The translations under genes were made by a program, and so were the position numbers. The notes under the pieces are model-generated. The model saw only the letters and a program-made list of their open reading frames with translations. It ran no database searches and was not told where the DNA came from. Shown here one piece after another: positions 44,951 to 56,559 of a stretch of DNA of 64,000 nucleotides (within the stretch, counting starts at the first letter, position 1; every line of letters begins with the position of its first letter). Origin of the DNA: Cyanoderma ruficeps. Taxonomy: Eukaryota; Chordata; Aves; Passeriformes; Timaliidae. The stretch spans positions 4,519,521 to 4,583,520 of the forward strand of contig VZDJ01000090.1 of assembly GCA_008694505.1 (NCBI GenBank). Reading direction: 5' to 3'.

Positions 44951-47660
44951 GCATTAAGAATCTGCTTACCAGTGTGTTTCAATTATAACTGGTTACAATT
45001 GCTGTTGTGGAAAATACAGTTCCCAAGTATCAGTCAGGAACCCAGGTTACAGAGCTCTCTAATAATACACGATGAGGAGATTCCAGAACCAGCAAGTTTA
45101 CAGTCAAAATGTTGAGCATTGACCCTCTGCTGGATTTCTTACAGTGCATACAAATTCAATGCCTGTGTAAGGCTTTGCAGACACTATGCATAAAATGGGA
45201 GAAAGATAAGAAATAGATACAACAAAGATATAGGTGGAAGCATAAGGTAACCATGTAATGTTATATTACAAATATAAATCTAAGATAGAATTGAGAATAT
45301 TCCAAGAGCTTGGGGTTTTTCTGCAACATTAACTTGATTGCATCGCACACTAGAATATATATAGGTTCTCTGTTCTTATTTTACCTGTGAAATGTACAAT
45401 TTCATATATAATGTGTGATAAATAGGATGTACAATGGCCTAGAATCAATGGTGCAGGAGCAACTTTAACATATGGAATGGCTTGACTTCTGAGCTTGATT
45501 TCTCAGTCTTAATGTTTTAGCAACGCTGAGGTTTTTTTGTGCTGTAGATATATTTGCATGCATGTGCCCTTCGGAAAACTAGGTGAAACAGAAGCCAAAC
45601 TTAGCCATGTAGTAGTGCTGTCTTTAAAAAGAAAGACCTAACGAGCTTGTTTCAAAGCCCATCTGTTTGACAGGCCATTTGTTGAGTGCTAGTGCAGCTG
45701 GAGTGGGATGCTCTCCGATGGGAATAGATGGGCAGGCTGATAATTTTTATACAGGAGAGCTGAGTCTGTGGGAGAAGAAAAATGTTTTTTGCATTAGTTT
45801 TGTTACCTTTTTGTTGCCCTATTTGTTAATAGTGGGACTTCCTTGGGGCTCTTTTCTTATTTCAAAATTGAGATAAATAAAGAAAAATAGGTATTTTTCC
45901 CCATAACCTTGGGGATAAACTGGGCTGACTGTGTAGAATGACAGAGATTTTCTCCTGTGGAGTGGAGAGTGCTGGGGTTTAGAACATGTTATTTTAGAGA
46001 GATATCTATTTGGACAGAGTGAAAAACCTGAAGATGATAAATGGCCTGTATTTGCACATTTCCCAACTGAAATGCTAACATTACTGGAGGCCCATTTCCC
46101 AAATCTGATCTGAAAGACATGCTTCATACTTATGTCTCTTCCTAGTGCTTTTATACCATCATAAAGACTTTAGTATCCCATCAAGACATATTAACATTTT
46201 TCCTTGAGCTGGGATGGTGTGAAAGTTGCTTATTTTCCAAAAGTCATCATGCTTTCTCTAGGTAACAAAGAAGTCTCATATATCCTCACTTTCAGTCCTC
46301 TTAGAAGCTCAGGGCATGAAGAAGGCTTGATGTGACAGTCAAATAGGTAAGAACTCTGATGAAGTCCATGAAAACACAACCTAAGGCTCTCAGGGAAAAA
46401 TAATTTTTACCACTTCTGCCCTGGCCGCAGCACTGTTTGTGTTGTCTCCATTCTCAAGGAAGGAAACGTGGAGTGACAAGCAGATATAGGAGTGGAAGGT
46501 AACAGATGATACATGGAAGCATTATGTATGAACATAAACGTAAATATATGATGGAAAACATTGCATAGCCCCAGTCAGTTTTTCCCCCTCCATCCTTCTT
46601 TCTGTTTCAAATCAGATAAATTAATATTTTATTTTTGTGCAGCTGTAGGGGAGATATATTATTGAAGGGATCAGGGATCATGTTTTCCCAAAGTCCCTCC
46701 CCATTCCCTGGTTTTCTGTGCTAGATTAAGGCAAGTTTAAAGAGAAAAATAAACAACAACTTGTAGGGCTGGAGTTGTGCAAGTTCCAAAAATTTACCCA
46801 AACACTGATGGAAAGACCCTCTGCAAGGTTTCATTTATGCCTCAAGTCTTTCTTGGCTGTACTCAACATATTCATGAATAAGGCTCCCATGAGACAGGTA
46901 CATCAAGTTTGGCTCTTATTAAGTTATACAGATGCCCAAGGTTTGGGTATGGTCAAGGAATGGTGCCTTGCTCAAAGCCCTGCCTGCAGTTTTGGGTTCT
47001 GCCCCTGTGCACATCTCAGGATCCCTGTCAAAAAACAACACTTCTTAATTTGTGTAGTATGCTGTAAAATGCAAGCATGAAAAACTCTAAGGAAACTATT
47101 GTGGTATTGCTGTCTTGGGCATAGCAAAATTTGCTGCTCATTTTTGCTGTGTTTATTTCTATTATTTTTTTTTTTCTGGAGCAGACCTGAGGGTTTCTCG
47201 TCCATGGAATTAGGAATACTTCAAGTGCACTGAATTTAATCAATTCAGCAGATATTTTTATGCAGTCTCACAGAGGAGACAGAATGACCTAAAAGTTTTG
47301 AATCCACACTTTAAATCTATGCTGTCCCTCAACAGGGCACCCTGCACAAAATCTGCAAATATAAGATGCTGCTTGGTCCTGTTAAAAACCCACTACTTTT
47401 CAGCCTGTCAAAGTATGAAGGCGCTGATGAGTCAGTCTGTAATGACAGGTTCAAAATAGCATTTGAAACCAGGTGAGTTATCATCTGAAAACAGTCAACG
47501 AGGCAAGTAGGTGTCCCCTCCAGACCAGGTATAGGGGGCATGAGCAGTTCTGTTTTTCTGTCATCCCTGTGTGAATCTCTAAGTAAGATATAGCAGGGAT
47601 GAAATGCCACGACACAGAGATAACTCATGTTTAGGTCATGGTTTTTTCCTGGCATTTCAG
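44951..47660. other. Noncoding AT-rich stretch, no gene supported
   Basis: The stretch 45170-45440 is particularly AT-rich (AATAGATACAACAAAGATAT, TTATATTACAAATATAAATC, CTAGAATATATATAGG). Short frames only. A T-run lies at 47165-47175. No repeat family recognised. Confidence 0.5.
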
Positions 47661-47666
47661 AAGACA

Positions 47667-47896
47667 ATGTGGTTTGTTGTGGTGGTGGTGGTTTTCTGTG
47701 TTTATTTATTTATTATTATTGGGGTGGGTTTTTTATTTTTTGGGGGGTTTTTGATTTTGTTTGTTTTGGATTGGGTTCTTGGGTGGTTTTTTGGGGGGGT
47801 TGAGGGTTTTTTTTGGGTGTTTTTGTTTGTTTGTTTGTTTGGGTTTTTTGCTGTTGTTTTGTTGTTTGTGTTTTTTGGTTTTTTTTTTCCCCCCTG
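47667..47896 (+). repeat. T/G-rich low-complexity tract, quadruplex-prone
   Basis: About 230 bp of almost only T and G: GGTGGTGGTGG, TTATTTATTTATTATTATT, then G-runs at 47773-47775, 47781-47783, 47793-47799, 47804-47806 and 47815-47817, then TTTG repeats, ending in T10 and C6. Five G-runs within about 45 bp satisfy a loose G-quadruplex pattern. The 117-codon plus-strand frame across it (Phe/Gly/Val-rich) is a composition artefact. Confidence 0.9.
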
Positions 47897-48365
47897 GAGA
47901 GTCTCCTGGCTGTTGCAAATATCTTTTATGGAAAAAATGCTGCAGAGAATAAACTGATCCCACAAGCTGATCTAAAAGATATTCCTTTCTGGCTTTTGCT
48001 GATGGCGGAAGGGAATGTATTTGAGAGTGGGAGCACTGGATGCAGCATGGCCATTTGCCTGACCCCCCCAGGAGTTCAGTGAGAAGCTTTATCATCTCAT
48101 GGTGTGCTGTGAGGCATTTACCAAGTCCTGTGCAAAACTGTCACTTTCAGAGCAGTGAAGGTGTTGGCACTGTTTAGAAACACAGAGCATCCTCCTCCAT
48201 GAAAATCATGCCTGTAAAGCTGCCCTGCTTTGCCTTAGGCCCCTCTAATCTCTCCGTTCTGTCCCCCGGGCTGCCCCCAACCCCATGACCCCTCTGCTTG
48301 TTTCATGGCTGAGAAGACACACGCAGCAGCTGTAGGAGAAATTTGCATCCTCCTCTGTGTCCTCC
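47897..48365. other. Noncoding stretch, nothing recognised
   Basis: Mixed sequence between the T/G tract and the next candidate regulatory block. It has a C-rich segment at 48238-48290 and no gene or repeat. Confidence 0.5.
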
Positions 48366-48369
48366 CCCT

Positions 48370-48645
48370 TCCCAGACACACACAGAAAGAAAATTCAATT
48401 AAGCAAGTGATTTGCTGTTGTGTTTAAGTTACAATAGTAGTAATCACACCAATTATAGAAATCAGATTGGCAATCATGGACCCTGCCCTCTGCATTGCTT
48501 ATTAACTTCATTCCAGTGTGTGATTTCCCTCCGCCCCACTGGAATTGGTGAATGTCACCTGTGTACGTCCCTGCTCCTCCAGGGTGTAATAGCATCTTTG
48601 AAACCTAACAACCAATTGCTGCCCTCACACATGCAGTCAGATTTA
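48370..48645. promoter_or_regulatory. Candidate conserved noncoding element
   Basis: Contains AAATTCAATTAAGCAAGTGA (the NKX-like AAGTG core next to a TAAT core), ACAATAGTAGTAATCACACC, CAATTATAGAAATCAGATTG, TTGCTTATTAACTTCATTCC and GGAATTGGTGAATGTCACC. No repeat character. Paired ATTA and AACAAT/ACAAT-like words in unique sequence suggest an enhancer. Motif-based inference only. Confidence 0.35.
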
Positions 48646-49645
48646 TCCCTACCTCTCTCTATTACAATAATGAGTGGGTAGCAGATGTAGTCAAATGTTT
48701 TTGCAGTATTCTCCCTCTGCCCTCCCTCCCTTTCCCTAGCAAGCAATAGTTTGAATCTTAAGCAGTGTCTTGGATTGCTTAGTGGAAACACTTCCCAGGC
48801 CCAGGGGGAAAATAGTTACACAACTGCCTAGGATCTTTTTTTTTTTTGGTTTTCCTTTTTTTTTTTTTCCTTAATCCTATCTTTCTTTCTACTTGGATGA
48901 ATCTTCTTTAATTATTTAAACTGTACAGCAAGAAGCACCATTAAATATGATGACAGATGTCTCCCTCTGTTCCTGTTCTCCCATCTCCAAGATTATCAAT
49001 GGAAATCCCTTCACAGGCAAAACATTACTTTGTTGCAGGGAAATTTTACCATATTTTTTCCCCCTTCTATTGCTCTCATGAATGTAGGCAGATATCAGAC
49101 TTCCTTTTGTTACCTCTTTCTCCAGCTCCAGAGTCAAAGGGATGCAGAATCCAAAATCCATTTGACTACAAAAAATTTTGAGAAAGAAGCTGGTGGTCCA
49201 GTTTCTTTGGCCCAGGCAGGAAATCATACCTCTTTCTGCCATTAAATGCTGAGATGCTTGTATTGTAAACACAGGGGCCAAGCTTTGGGATGCAGCAGCT
49301 GTTCCAGATATCCAGGTACCCTCCAAAACCAGAAACACTCAAATCACCATCTTCTTTCCATAAAATTGGTTGTTGCTCAACTGTACATATGTATGAGCTC
49401 AAGGTGAAATTGGGTTGTGACATGTGGAGGGAATGAGATGAGGTGATGAATGAGATTAATCTCCCACTACTTTAAAAAGATTTCAAGTTCTTTGAATAGA
49501 AGTGCCAGTGAAGGAAGAAACAGAATTATGATTCTTCTTATTGATACTATTCCTTTTCACTGCTTTGTGCAGTCCCAGGGCTGGGGGATGATCTCACATC
49601 TCAGGGCCAAACTGAACTCCAGCATTAGGGATTAGAGAACTCCAC
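48646..49645. other. Noncoding stretch with poly-T runs
   Basis: T-rich runs span 48836-48868, split by GG and CC dinucleotides. The 140-codon minus-strand frame 48916-49338 shows no recognisable domain. No other repeat before the CR1 end. Confidence 0.5.
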
Positions 49646-49647
49646 AG

Positions 49648-50600
49648 AGTCACAGAATGGTTTGGGTTGGATGAGACCATTATTTAGGTTAAAACTGTTG
49701 CCACTAGTCCTCTCACTACAGACCCTGGTGAAAGGTCGCTCTTCATCTTTCTTATAAGCACCCTTTATATATTGAAAGGCCACAATAAGGTGTCCCTGGA
49801 GCCTTATCTTTTCCAGGCTAAACAAACCAAAGTCTCTCAGCCATTCTTTATAGGAGAGGTATTTCAGCCCCTCTTGTGGCCATCCTCTGGACTCAGTTGT
49901 ATAGGCTCATGTCTTTCTGTGCTAAGGACCCCAGAGGTGGCTGCAGTATTCCAGTTGGAGTCTCATGAGAACGGAGTCAAGAGGGAAAATCCCCTCCCCT
50001 TGCCCTGCTGGTGACACAATTTTTGATGCAGTTCAGGATGCAGTTGGGTTTCTGAAATGGGAAAGAACATTACCGGCTCATATCTAGTATTTTCTTCACC
50101 AGTATCCCCACATTCTTTTCCAGAGGGCTGCTCTCAATCAATTGATTCTCCAACCTGTATTCATACTAGGGATTGCCCCGATGCAGGTGCAGGACCTTAC
50201 ACTTGGTGTTGTTGAACTTCATAAGATGGGCTTACTTCACAAACCTGTCAACGTCCTTGCAGACACCGACCCTCAGCTTCCTGTCATGTATAAACTCTCT
50301 GAGGTGGACTCGACCTTACTATGACATTAATAAAGCTGTCAAACAGTACCAGGCCTGACATGGCCCCTTGAGGAACATCACTTGTTACTCATCTCCATTT
50401 GAACCACTAACCCATTGAGTGCAACTTATTCCGTCCATCCTTGTTCTTAATCCATCTACTACTCCATCCATCAAACCCATATTGTTCCAATTTATCAACA
50501 AGGATGTTGGCCTGAACCATGTCAAAGGCATTACAGAAATAAAGATAGATGACATCAGTTGTGTCCATCAAAATATTATCCTGCCTTGTCACAGATGCTT
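49648..50600 (-). mobile_element. CR1 LINE, 5'-truncated 3' portion
   Basis: This non-LTR retrotransposon lies in minus orientation, so its 3' end is at the left. The left end CACAGAATGGTTTGGGTTGG is the reverse complement of the CR1 3' terminus. Moving right come CR1 words such as AACAAACCAAAGTCTCTCAG, AGGACCCCAGAGGTGGCTGC, GGATTGCCCCGATGCAGGTG and CTTGTTACTCATCTCCATTT. At the right the minus strand reads DVIYLYFCNAFDMVQANILV and DKLEQYGFDGW (50407-50592), matching the RT 'DxxYLDFxKAFDTVxHxxLxxKLxxYGxDxW' segment. Frameshifts and stops make it inactive. Upstream ORF2 and ORF1 are absent. Confidence 0.95.
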
Positions 50601-50604
50601 CTCA

Positions 50605-52075
50605 TGCCACTTCCTGTTGTACTCCTGCCTTTCCCAGTGTGTCCAGGTTGGGCATCCTTCAATCATTCATGGCATTTGCTGCAGTCCAAAAAAGAGGCTG
50701 TTGGGAGTATGTTAATTTAGATGCTTGTTCAAAAGTCAAATTAGCTTTTCACATCTCTGCCTTTTTGGGATTACTGTTTTTCCTGTGGTTGGTCTGCTGT
50801 ATTATTTACACTTTCCACAAGAGAGGTGGCGAGCCATCTGGATTTGGTGCACAGCCAAAGCTGGTCAGATTGTCCACAGAATTAAGACGGAGCTGCCATG
50901 TATTGGGAATATCAAGCCCTTTAACAGGTACGAGAGCAGCTCTGGAGTGGCATTTTCCCAACATGCTGTGCCTGGTAAATTGGCCAGCACTGAATCATTT
51001 AAGGGACTCTCTTTGTTATTTCTCTCCTCTACTGCCTACCTCATGCTACATCTCTCTAAACAAGCTCATTACAAATTTTTGACGTGCTTGGTTCAGCATG
51101 TTTCTGCAGTGAAGACCTGGCCACCCAAGTAACTTTGGGGTTTGATGTGGTGTTGAGTGGTGCATCCCTGTCACGACACAAGCATGCTGCCGTGAATTGC
51201 TGCTGTGATGAGGCCCTGCCTCTTCTCTAATGTGACTCAGGCTGTCTCCTGAGTAACCTGAGAGAGAGAGAGAGGCTCAGTCTCACTTCTTGTCAAGGAG
51301 GGGAGGATCCTGTTTAAGCAGGAGTGTATCTTGACAGGGAACCAGTGCAGAAATAATAAATTGGGCCCTAGAAGTTCAAGAAAACGTTTTTTTCCAATGC
51401 TTTTTCTTAGGTTAGATTTATTGTCATTAGCCCACATTAAGAGAGAGCCACTCTGGGTGCCCCAGGGTGCACAGCCAGCGACAAAGGAGAGCAGCCCCAG
51501 AGAAAAGCTCCCTCATGGATTGGCACCAACCTGCTGCAACTGATAAAGTGGCCATTTTCCATGGGTGCCCCAGCTTGCTGTCCTGTGCTGGGATGTGGGC
51601 TGTGGCATTACCTCCTGCAGTGGGCTGAGTGCCTGCCTTGCAGGTTTTACAGCAGTACGGGGCAAGTGCCTGGCTGCAGTCTCCACAATCCCTGGGGCAG
51701 GCACAGGCCGTGTAATCGTACAGACAGGAGTGGTTTAATCCTAGAGAAGGGAACAGATGGGGAAGGGAAATGGCAGCATTTCAGGATGTGCAGGTGTTAC
51801 CTGCCACAGTGTCACTTTCGGTTGGCTGCACAATGAGGTTTCGCTGGTCTTTCTGCCACCTTGGCTGGCCCATGAGCTGAGGGACCTTCCAGCCCTGTGG
51901 CAGGTGGAGGGGAGGGGGGCCACTGTGTCCTGGCCAGACCCCTGGAGCTTTAATTCCTGCATGTGCTCCTGTTCTGACTCCCAGCCACGTGTAAATCTTC
52001 CCTTGCTCTTCACCTGCCACAGCCCAGGGCAATGAAGGATCAGGTGGCAGGTAAAGTAATCAATCTGGAGGGCTT
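50605..52075. other. Noncoding stretch, no gene supported
   Basis: Two overlapping plus-strand frames (50549-51082, 177 codons; 50725-51132, 135 codons) start in or just right of the CR1. They show no recognisable domain and compete with each other, so neither is called. A (GA)n run of about six units lies at 51261-51274. Confidence 0.45.
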
Positions 52076-52077
52076 TT

Positions 52078-52205
52078 AGCAGCACGTCCTGCCATCATTT
52101 GACAGCGCATCTCTGTCAAGGAGACTGTGTCTTTCCTTGATCAATAAATCAATCTGTCCTTTTTTACCTTTGTGCGCCAGCATGTCAGTCATTTCATGCC
52201 ATGGA
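52078..52205. promoter_or_regulatory. Candidate conserved noncoding element with MEIS/PBX/HOX-like words
   Basis: Within about 110 bp: CATTTGACAGCGC (TGACAG, MEIS-like), CTCTGTCAAGG (the reverse TGTCA core), CTTGATCAATAAATCAATCT (two overlapping TGAT/ATCAAT PBX-HOX-like words), TTTACCTTTGTGCGCC, and ATGTCAGTCATTTCATG. The repeated co-occurrence of TGACAG and TGATNNAT-type cores is the pattern of TALE-homeodomain enhancers. No alignment was possible. Confidence 0.4.
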
Positions 52206-54425
52206 TAATGTAGAGCTGGCACTGAAGTGGTATGGTAAACATTGCCTCCTGCTGAGACCCCTCAGGGCTGGATCAAAGTCCAGGGCCTCTGCAGGATTTC
52301 TGCCCAGGCCCACGTGTCTAGGGATGGCTGCAATCCACATCTTTTACCTGCCTGGGTCACTGGGTGGTATCTGCTTTCAAGGCAAATCCTCTGTCATGAT
52401 GTCTGTGATGTGCCTGAGTATATCCCTGAGAAGCCTTGGGTTCATGTCCTGTGTAAGCCACAGGACTCCATTTCTGTCAGGTGTCACTGAGTCAGACATC
52501 TCTCCTGGCTCTCTGCAACAGGACTCTGCCAGCATCTCCCCTTGCATCCCACAAGTTCTCACTTCCAAACGCTAGAAAAGTTTCACCGCTGTGTTTTGGG
52601 GAGAAAAAAGCACGGTCTCCCACGGCAGTTGCAGGTGGAGGCATGGAGGAGGCTGCTAGAGCCATTCCAAGTGTGGGCTCAGGCAGGCTGCTGAGGCTTC
52701 CTGGGTGAGGCTGCTGCTGGCCTGGGGCTGCCCCTGCATGTGCACGAATGCTGCATGTGGGGTGGGCTGACCTTCTGGTGCCTGGCTGCTAAGGTTTGTA
52801 GAGACTTAGCTTGTGTCAGCCTTGATCTCTGATTTATCTCCTCCTGTTCATGCTGTCACTGCTCCTTCCCGCAAATGCAGAGTGAAGAGGATGGCAGCAT
52901 TGGGCAGAGAAGGGCTGATGAACAGCTAGGACCTCCTAGCCGAGGTGTGAATGATACCAGCACATTGTGACATTGCTTGTTTTGCAAAGGCCCACCAAAG
53001 CCAGTGTGCTCAGGAATGTAATTCTGTAATATCAAAATGAAAGGCTGTGTCTCCTTCAGCATCTCTTCCACAAAACTCTGATTACCTGAGATTAGAAAAC
53101 AGCTGGTTTGGTTGTGTCATGCTAATTTAGGGCATCTTCTTTTGGTGTTTTATTGCTCCTGGCTCTTTTTGGCAACTAGCTTTGCTTTCTCTGAGCTGCT
53201 TTTGCCCTAAAATCTCCAATCGCAAGTCAAAGGTGTGCTAAAAGGAACCCTGGTCGTTGAACGCCATAAAAAATGCCTCAACTTGGTCTTGGGAATTCCT
53301 GGTGTTAGTTTAGAAACACTCAAAAACACTGAAACCAAAATATCAGGAGACTGGAAGTTTCCTGCTGGAATCACAAGGCATCCCTGCAACACATCAGAAT
53401 CATCCAGGAGCCAGCACCAGACTGCAAACCAGTATTATCCTGTCCCCTACCTTTATGGTTTAACAACAAGATCAGCCTCCCTCTCTAGACATGTCTAATT
53501 GTATCCTTAGGCTATCATGACTATAACTACACTGCTACACTAATTAGGCTTAAGGTTCAACATCTTTCTTAATTTCTCCTTTCTTTAATTTCTTTAAAAT
53601 GTTTTAGACAGCCATCCAAAACTTAACCAGTCTTTCATCACCTATTATCCTTCATCTTTCCAGTCCCTCTCCCCTGGAAGCAGCTGTGGAATGCCAAGCC
53701 ACTTTTACAGCTCCTCTACAGCTGGTGGCTGGTGGAGCACCTCCTTCCATTCAGGCAGCCTGGGAACTGAAACGAGAGCAACAAGAATCCTGTCCTCACC
53801 CATACTGTGAGGTCTGGGGGGGCCTTGATGTGCTGCACAGTGACAGCTGCAAAATTCCTGGATGACCCTGGATTTGTTATCCTCTTAATTGCTCTTACTT
53901 CTTTTTGGAGGTCAGGCCCTGCCATCCTTTGCCAGCTCCTCAGAGAATTTAGAGAAAAATAGGGACTAGCAGCTTAAAATGTGGTTCTGGCTGAAAAAAA
54001 AAAAAGATACAGTGACTTGATAAAAATAGCCTCTTCCTCCTCTGTTGCTCTGATTTCTCTATGACTCCAGGTCAGTTTTGCTCGCTTACAGATGGGAAAA
54101 AAAAGTTTTTGCCATTTCTCTCGTGTTTCCCACAGAGCTCCAGGAGAGAGACCTGCAGTTTCTCAGCAGGATAGCTAACTAAAGTCTAAATGAAAAATTG
54201 GGGTTGTTCCAGGAAATGAGAGGGAGAAAATCCCCAAAGCAACAGTTTAATCTGTATATCTTTTCTTAGATCTGCATAGTTGACAATAAGACTAAAGAGT
54301 GACCAGCAACTTAGTAGGGCACATCAGGAATCAGATACTGTGCGATAACTGAGTTGTATGTAACTATTTGCAAGGAATTTCTTCAGGAAATTGTTCTTAA
54401 ATATCTTGGCCAACGAGATGCTTGC
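52206..54425. other. Noncoding stretch, no gene supported
   Basis: Frames up to 124 codons (52201-52575) without domains. The stretches 53560-53620 and 53985-54005 carry T/C-rich and A-rich segments. No repeat family recognised. Confidence 0.5.
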
Positions 54426-54432
54426 CAAGTTT

Positions 54433-54460
54433 TTACAATGTAAGCATTCTTACATTGTAA
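54433..54460. repeat. Perfect 12-bp inverted repeat / hairpin with 4-nt loop
   Basis: TTACAATGTAAG (54433-54444) and CTTACATTGTAA (54449-54460) are exact reverse complements around the 4-nt loop CATT. No extended pairing is seen outside the arms, so a miRNA precursor is unlikely. Candidates are a cruciform-forming site, a dimeric binding site (each arm is itself the near-palindrome TTACAATGTAA), or the remnant of a palindromic transposon. Confidence 0.9.
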
Positions 54461-54464
54461 GGAC

Positions 54465-56000
54465 AGAGTCAGACAGACAGGGATGTTTTGTCACATACTG
54501 CCTACACCCCCATATTGTCAGTATGTAGGGTGGTTTGTGGGGCTAAGAAAATATTGCCAAGCTTTTTCATTTTCTGCTTGCCACGGGCCAGCACCTCTTT
54601 TTTCCCTCTTTTGGTGTGCTAAAGGTTTTTCATTTTGAAGGTATGAAATGTTTTTCCTTCTCTGACTGCTGTAATTGCTGTGAACAGTTGTTTTACATGG
54701 GGGCTGCTGTCTTCTCGAGGAATGCTCTAAAAAGAAGAAAACTTCAGATCATCAGAAATAGGGTGCAGACTACGTTAACAAAGTGTGGAAAATCTCCCTG
54801 CTCCAGCACATGCCATGTGCAAGAAACAAAAAAGACCTCAGGTTGTCTGTCTGTTAAGCTTGCACACACTTCTCTTCTGCACACATTTGCATGTGGCTTG
54901 TTATGTCAGGAGGTTGCCCTCAGAGTCTGGGTGTGAAAGTCCTTAATTCCCAGCTCCGTGCTTCCCTCTCCTCCCTCCCTCCCTCCCTCCCTCTCTCCAG
55001 CTCTGCTGTACAGGTGTGCTAAGGTACCTCAGTGCAGGGACTCCCAACCATGGCCTAGCCTTGTGAAGCAGGCAGCTTCATGGCTGGGGATATCTAGGCC
55101 TTCCCAGGTTTCTGTTGGTGTTTTGATCTAGCAGTATCTCTGCTAACCTCTCTCCTGCCCAGCCTGAGAGCTTCAGGAGGGGGTTGTCCCAAGGGACAGG
55201 CAAAAAAAAGCCCTCTGTCATCCTGATCAGAGCCTTAGAGCTGCTTGAGAGAGAAGGAGAGATCCCAGCTGGGTTTCCTCATGGATTTGTGTCTGGCTGG
55301 TCCTTGGGGCTGACGTCAGGTGGATGCTGCAAGCTGAGAATCTTGAAACTGAGACCATGCCCTCTTGAGATCCCATGGCCCTTCTCCTACACTACCTGTG
55401 ATGGTGCTGGTGTACAGTGGCTCTCAGTTCATCCTGCCCACCTTGGCCATCTTTGTTAGATACCAAGCAGTTCTTCTCTTTCTCTCCTAGGCAGCAGTGT
55501 GGCTGCTGCCAGGGCTCCCCAGAGCTCACGGCATCTTTCTGGCAGGTAAAGGAGAGTGACCCCACTGCCAGCATGTGTAGCAACCCCAAAACATCTTGTG
55601 TCACACTGGGACTGTGCTGTAACTCAAAAACTGGAGATGAGAATAATACTTCTCATTCTGTGCTGTGCCACCGGTGTAGAAGGAATAGTTAAGCCAGCCT
55701 GGGGCTTAGGGATGTCCCCATTTCTGTTCCTTTCCTCCCCTGCTCTCCTCAAATGCAAAGCTTAGAAGACAGGGAGGAGGGAAATGAAAGCTCTTTCTCA
55801 GTGAACTTTGCAAGTCTGCTATTTGAGGGTCTTCAAGGGCAGCTGCCAGCTATAGTAAGACTTGCAGGAAATTCACAGGAGTTGGCTGTAGGCATGTCAG
55901 ATGATGTAAGGAGAAGGGACTCACTGATGGATACAGAAATAGAATTCACCAGGCCAGCTGAGGAGTTGAGGAGAGAAAAAATGTTGCGGGCACACAGGAA
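54465..56000. other. Noncoding stretch with (CCCT)n tract
   Basis: A CCCT/CCTC repeat lies at 54964-54998. Short overlapping frames only. A faint MIR-like string (GGAGATGAGAATAATACTTC at 55634-55653) was noted but is too short to call. Confidence 0.5.
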
Positions 56001-56008
56001 AAAAAGAA

Positions 56009-56030
56009 GGGGGGGGGTGGAGGGGGTGGT
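56009..56030 (+). repeat. G-run cluster, possible G-quadruplex
   Basis: G9 (56009-56017), GG, G5 (56022-56026) and GG are separated by single T or A bases. The G9 run can supply two of the needed tracts, so a quadruplex is possible but imperfect. It follows an A-rich segment. Confidence 0.6.
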
Positions 56031-56559
56031 GATGTGTTTTTAGTATTTGAGAGGAATTGTCTGTTTTCCTATTCCTTCCATGCTCCTGTATTTCCAGACT
56101 CATTTAGTTGGCGGAAGTCACCCCAGATGCATCCCTAGATTACTAGCTCACAGGCACTTCAAAGTCACAGTGCCCTGAGACACGATGGTGTCCCCAGCAT
56201 TGGGGCTTTTCTAAGAGTGAAAACCTGACTCCAAAAGTAGTGTGGAGAAGGATTTAAAGCTGTTGTTTGGAAGCCTTCTGTGCTCCCTGAGTTCCAAACC
56301 CCTTTTGTGGTTTCCTGCCCCAAATCTTGTGGGTGTGTGGGCCCTATGTAGCCACTGTCTGGCACCAGGGTCAGTGTGACTCTGCCACCCCACCTCTGAC
56401 ATGTTTTCTCTCTGTGATCGCTTCAACTACAGAATGTACAAAGGGAAGGAGAATCTGACCCCATTCCACAAAAGAGAGTTTGTCATCCCTGTTGCCTCAT
56501 TTTTTCTCACCCATTCCTGGGGACCCTCCTTGCAACTCCCATCAGCTTTTCTGGCACTC

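Noticed and set aside
47604..48095. Gly/Phe-rich plus and Lys/Asn/Pro-rich minus frames
   Set aside because: Translation of the T/G low-complexity tract on both strands.
50549..51132. Two overlapping plus-strand frames right of the CR1
   Set aside because: They overlap in different phases, start in or beside CR1 antisense sequence, and show no recognisable protein words.
55630..55660. MIR fragment
   Set aside because: Only about 20 bases resemble 'atgagaataatactt'. Too short to separate from chance.
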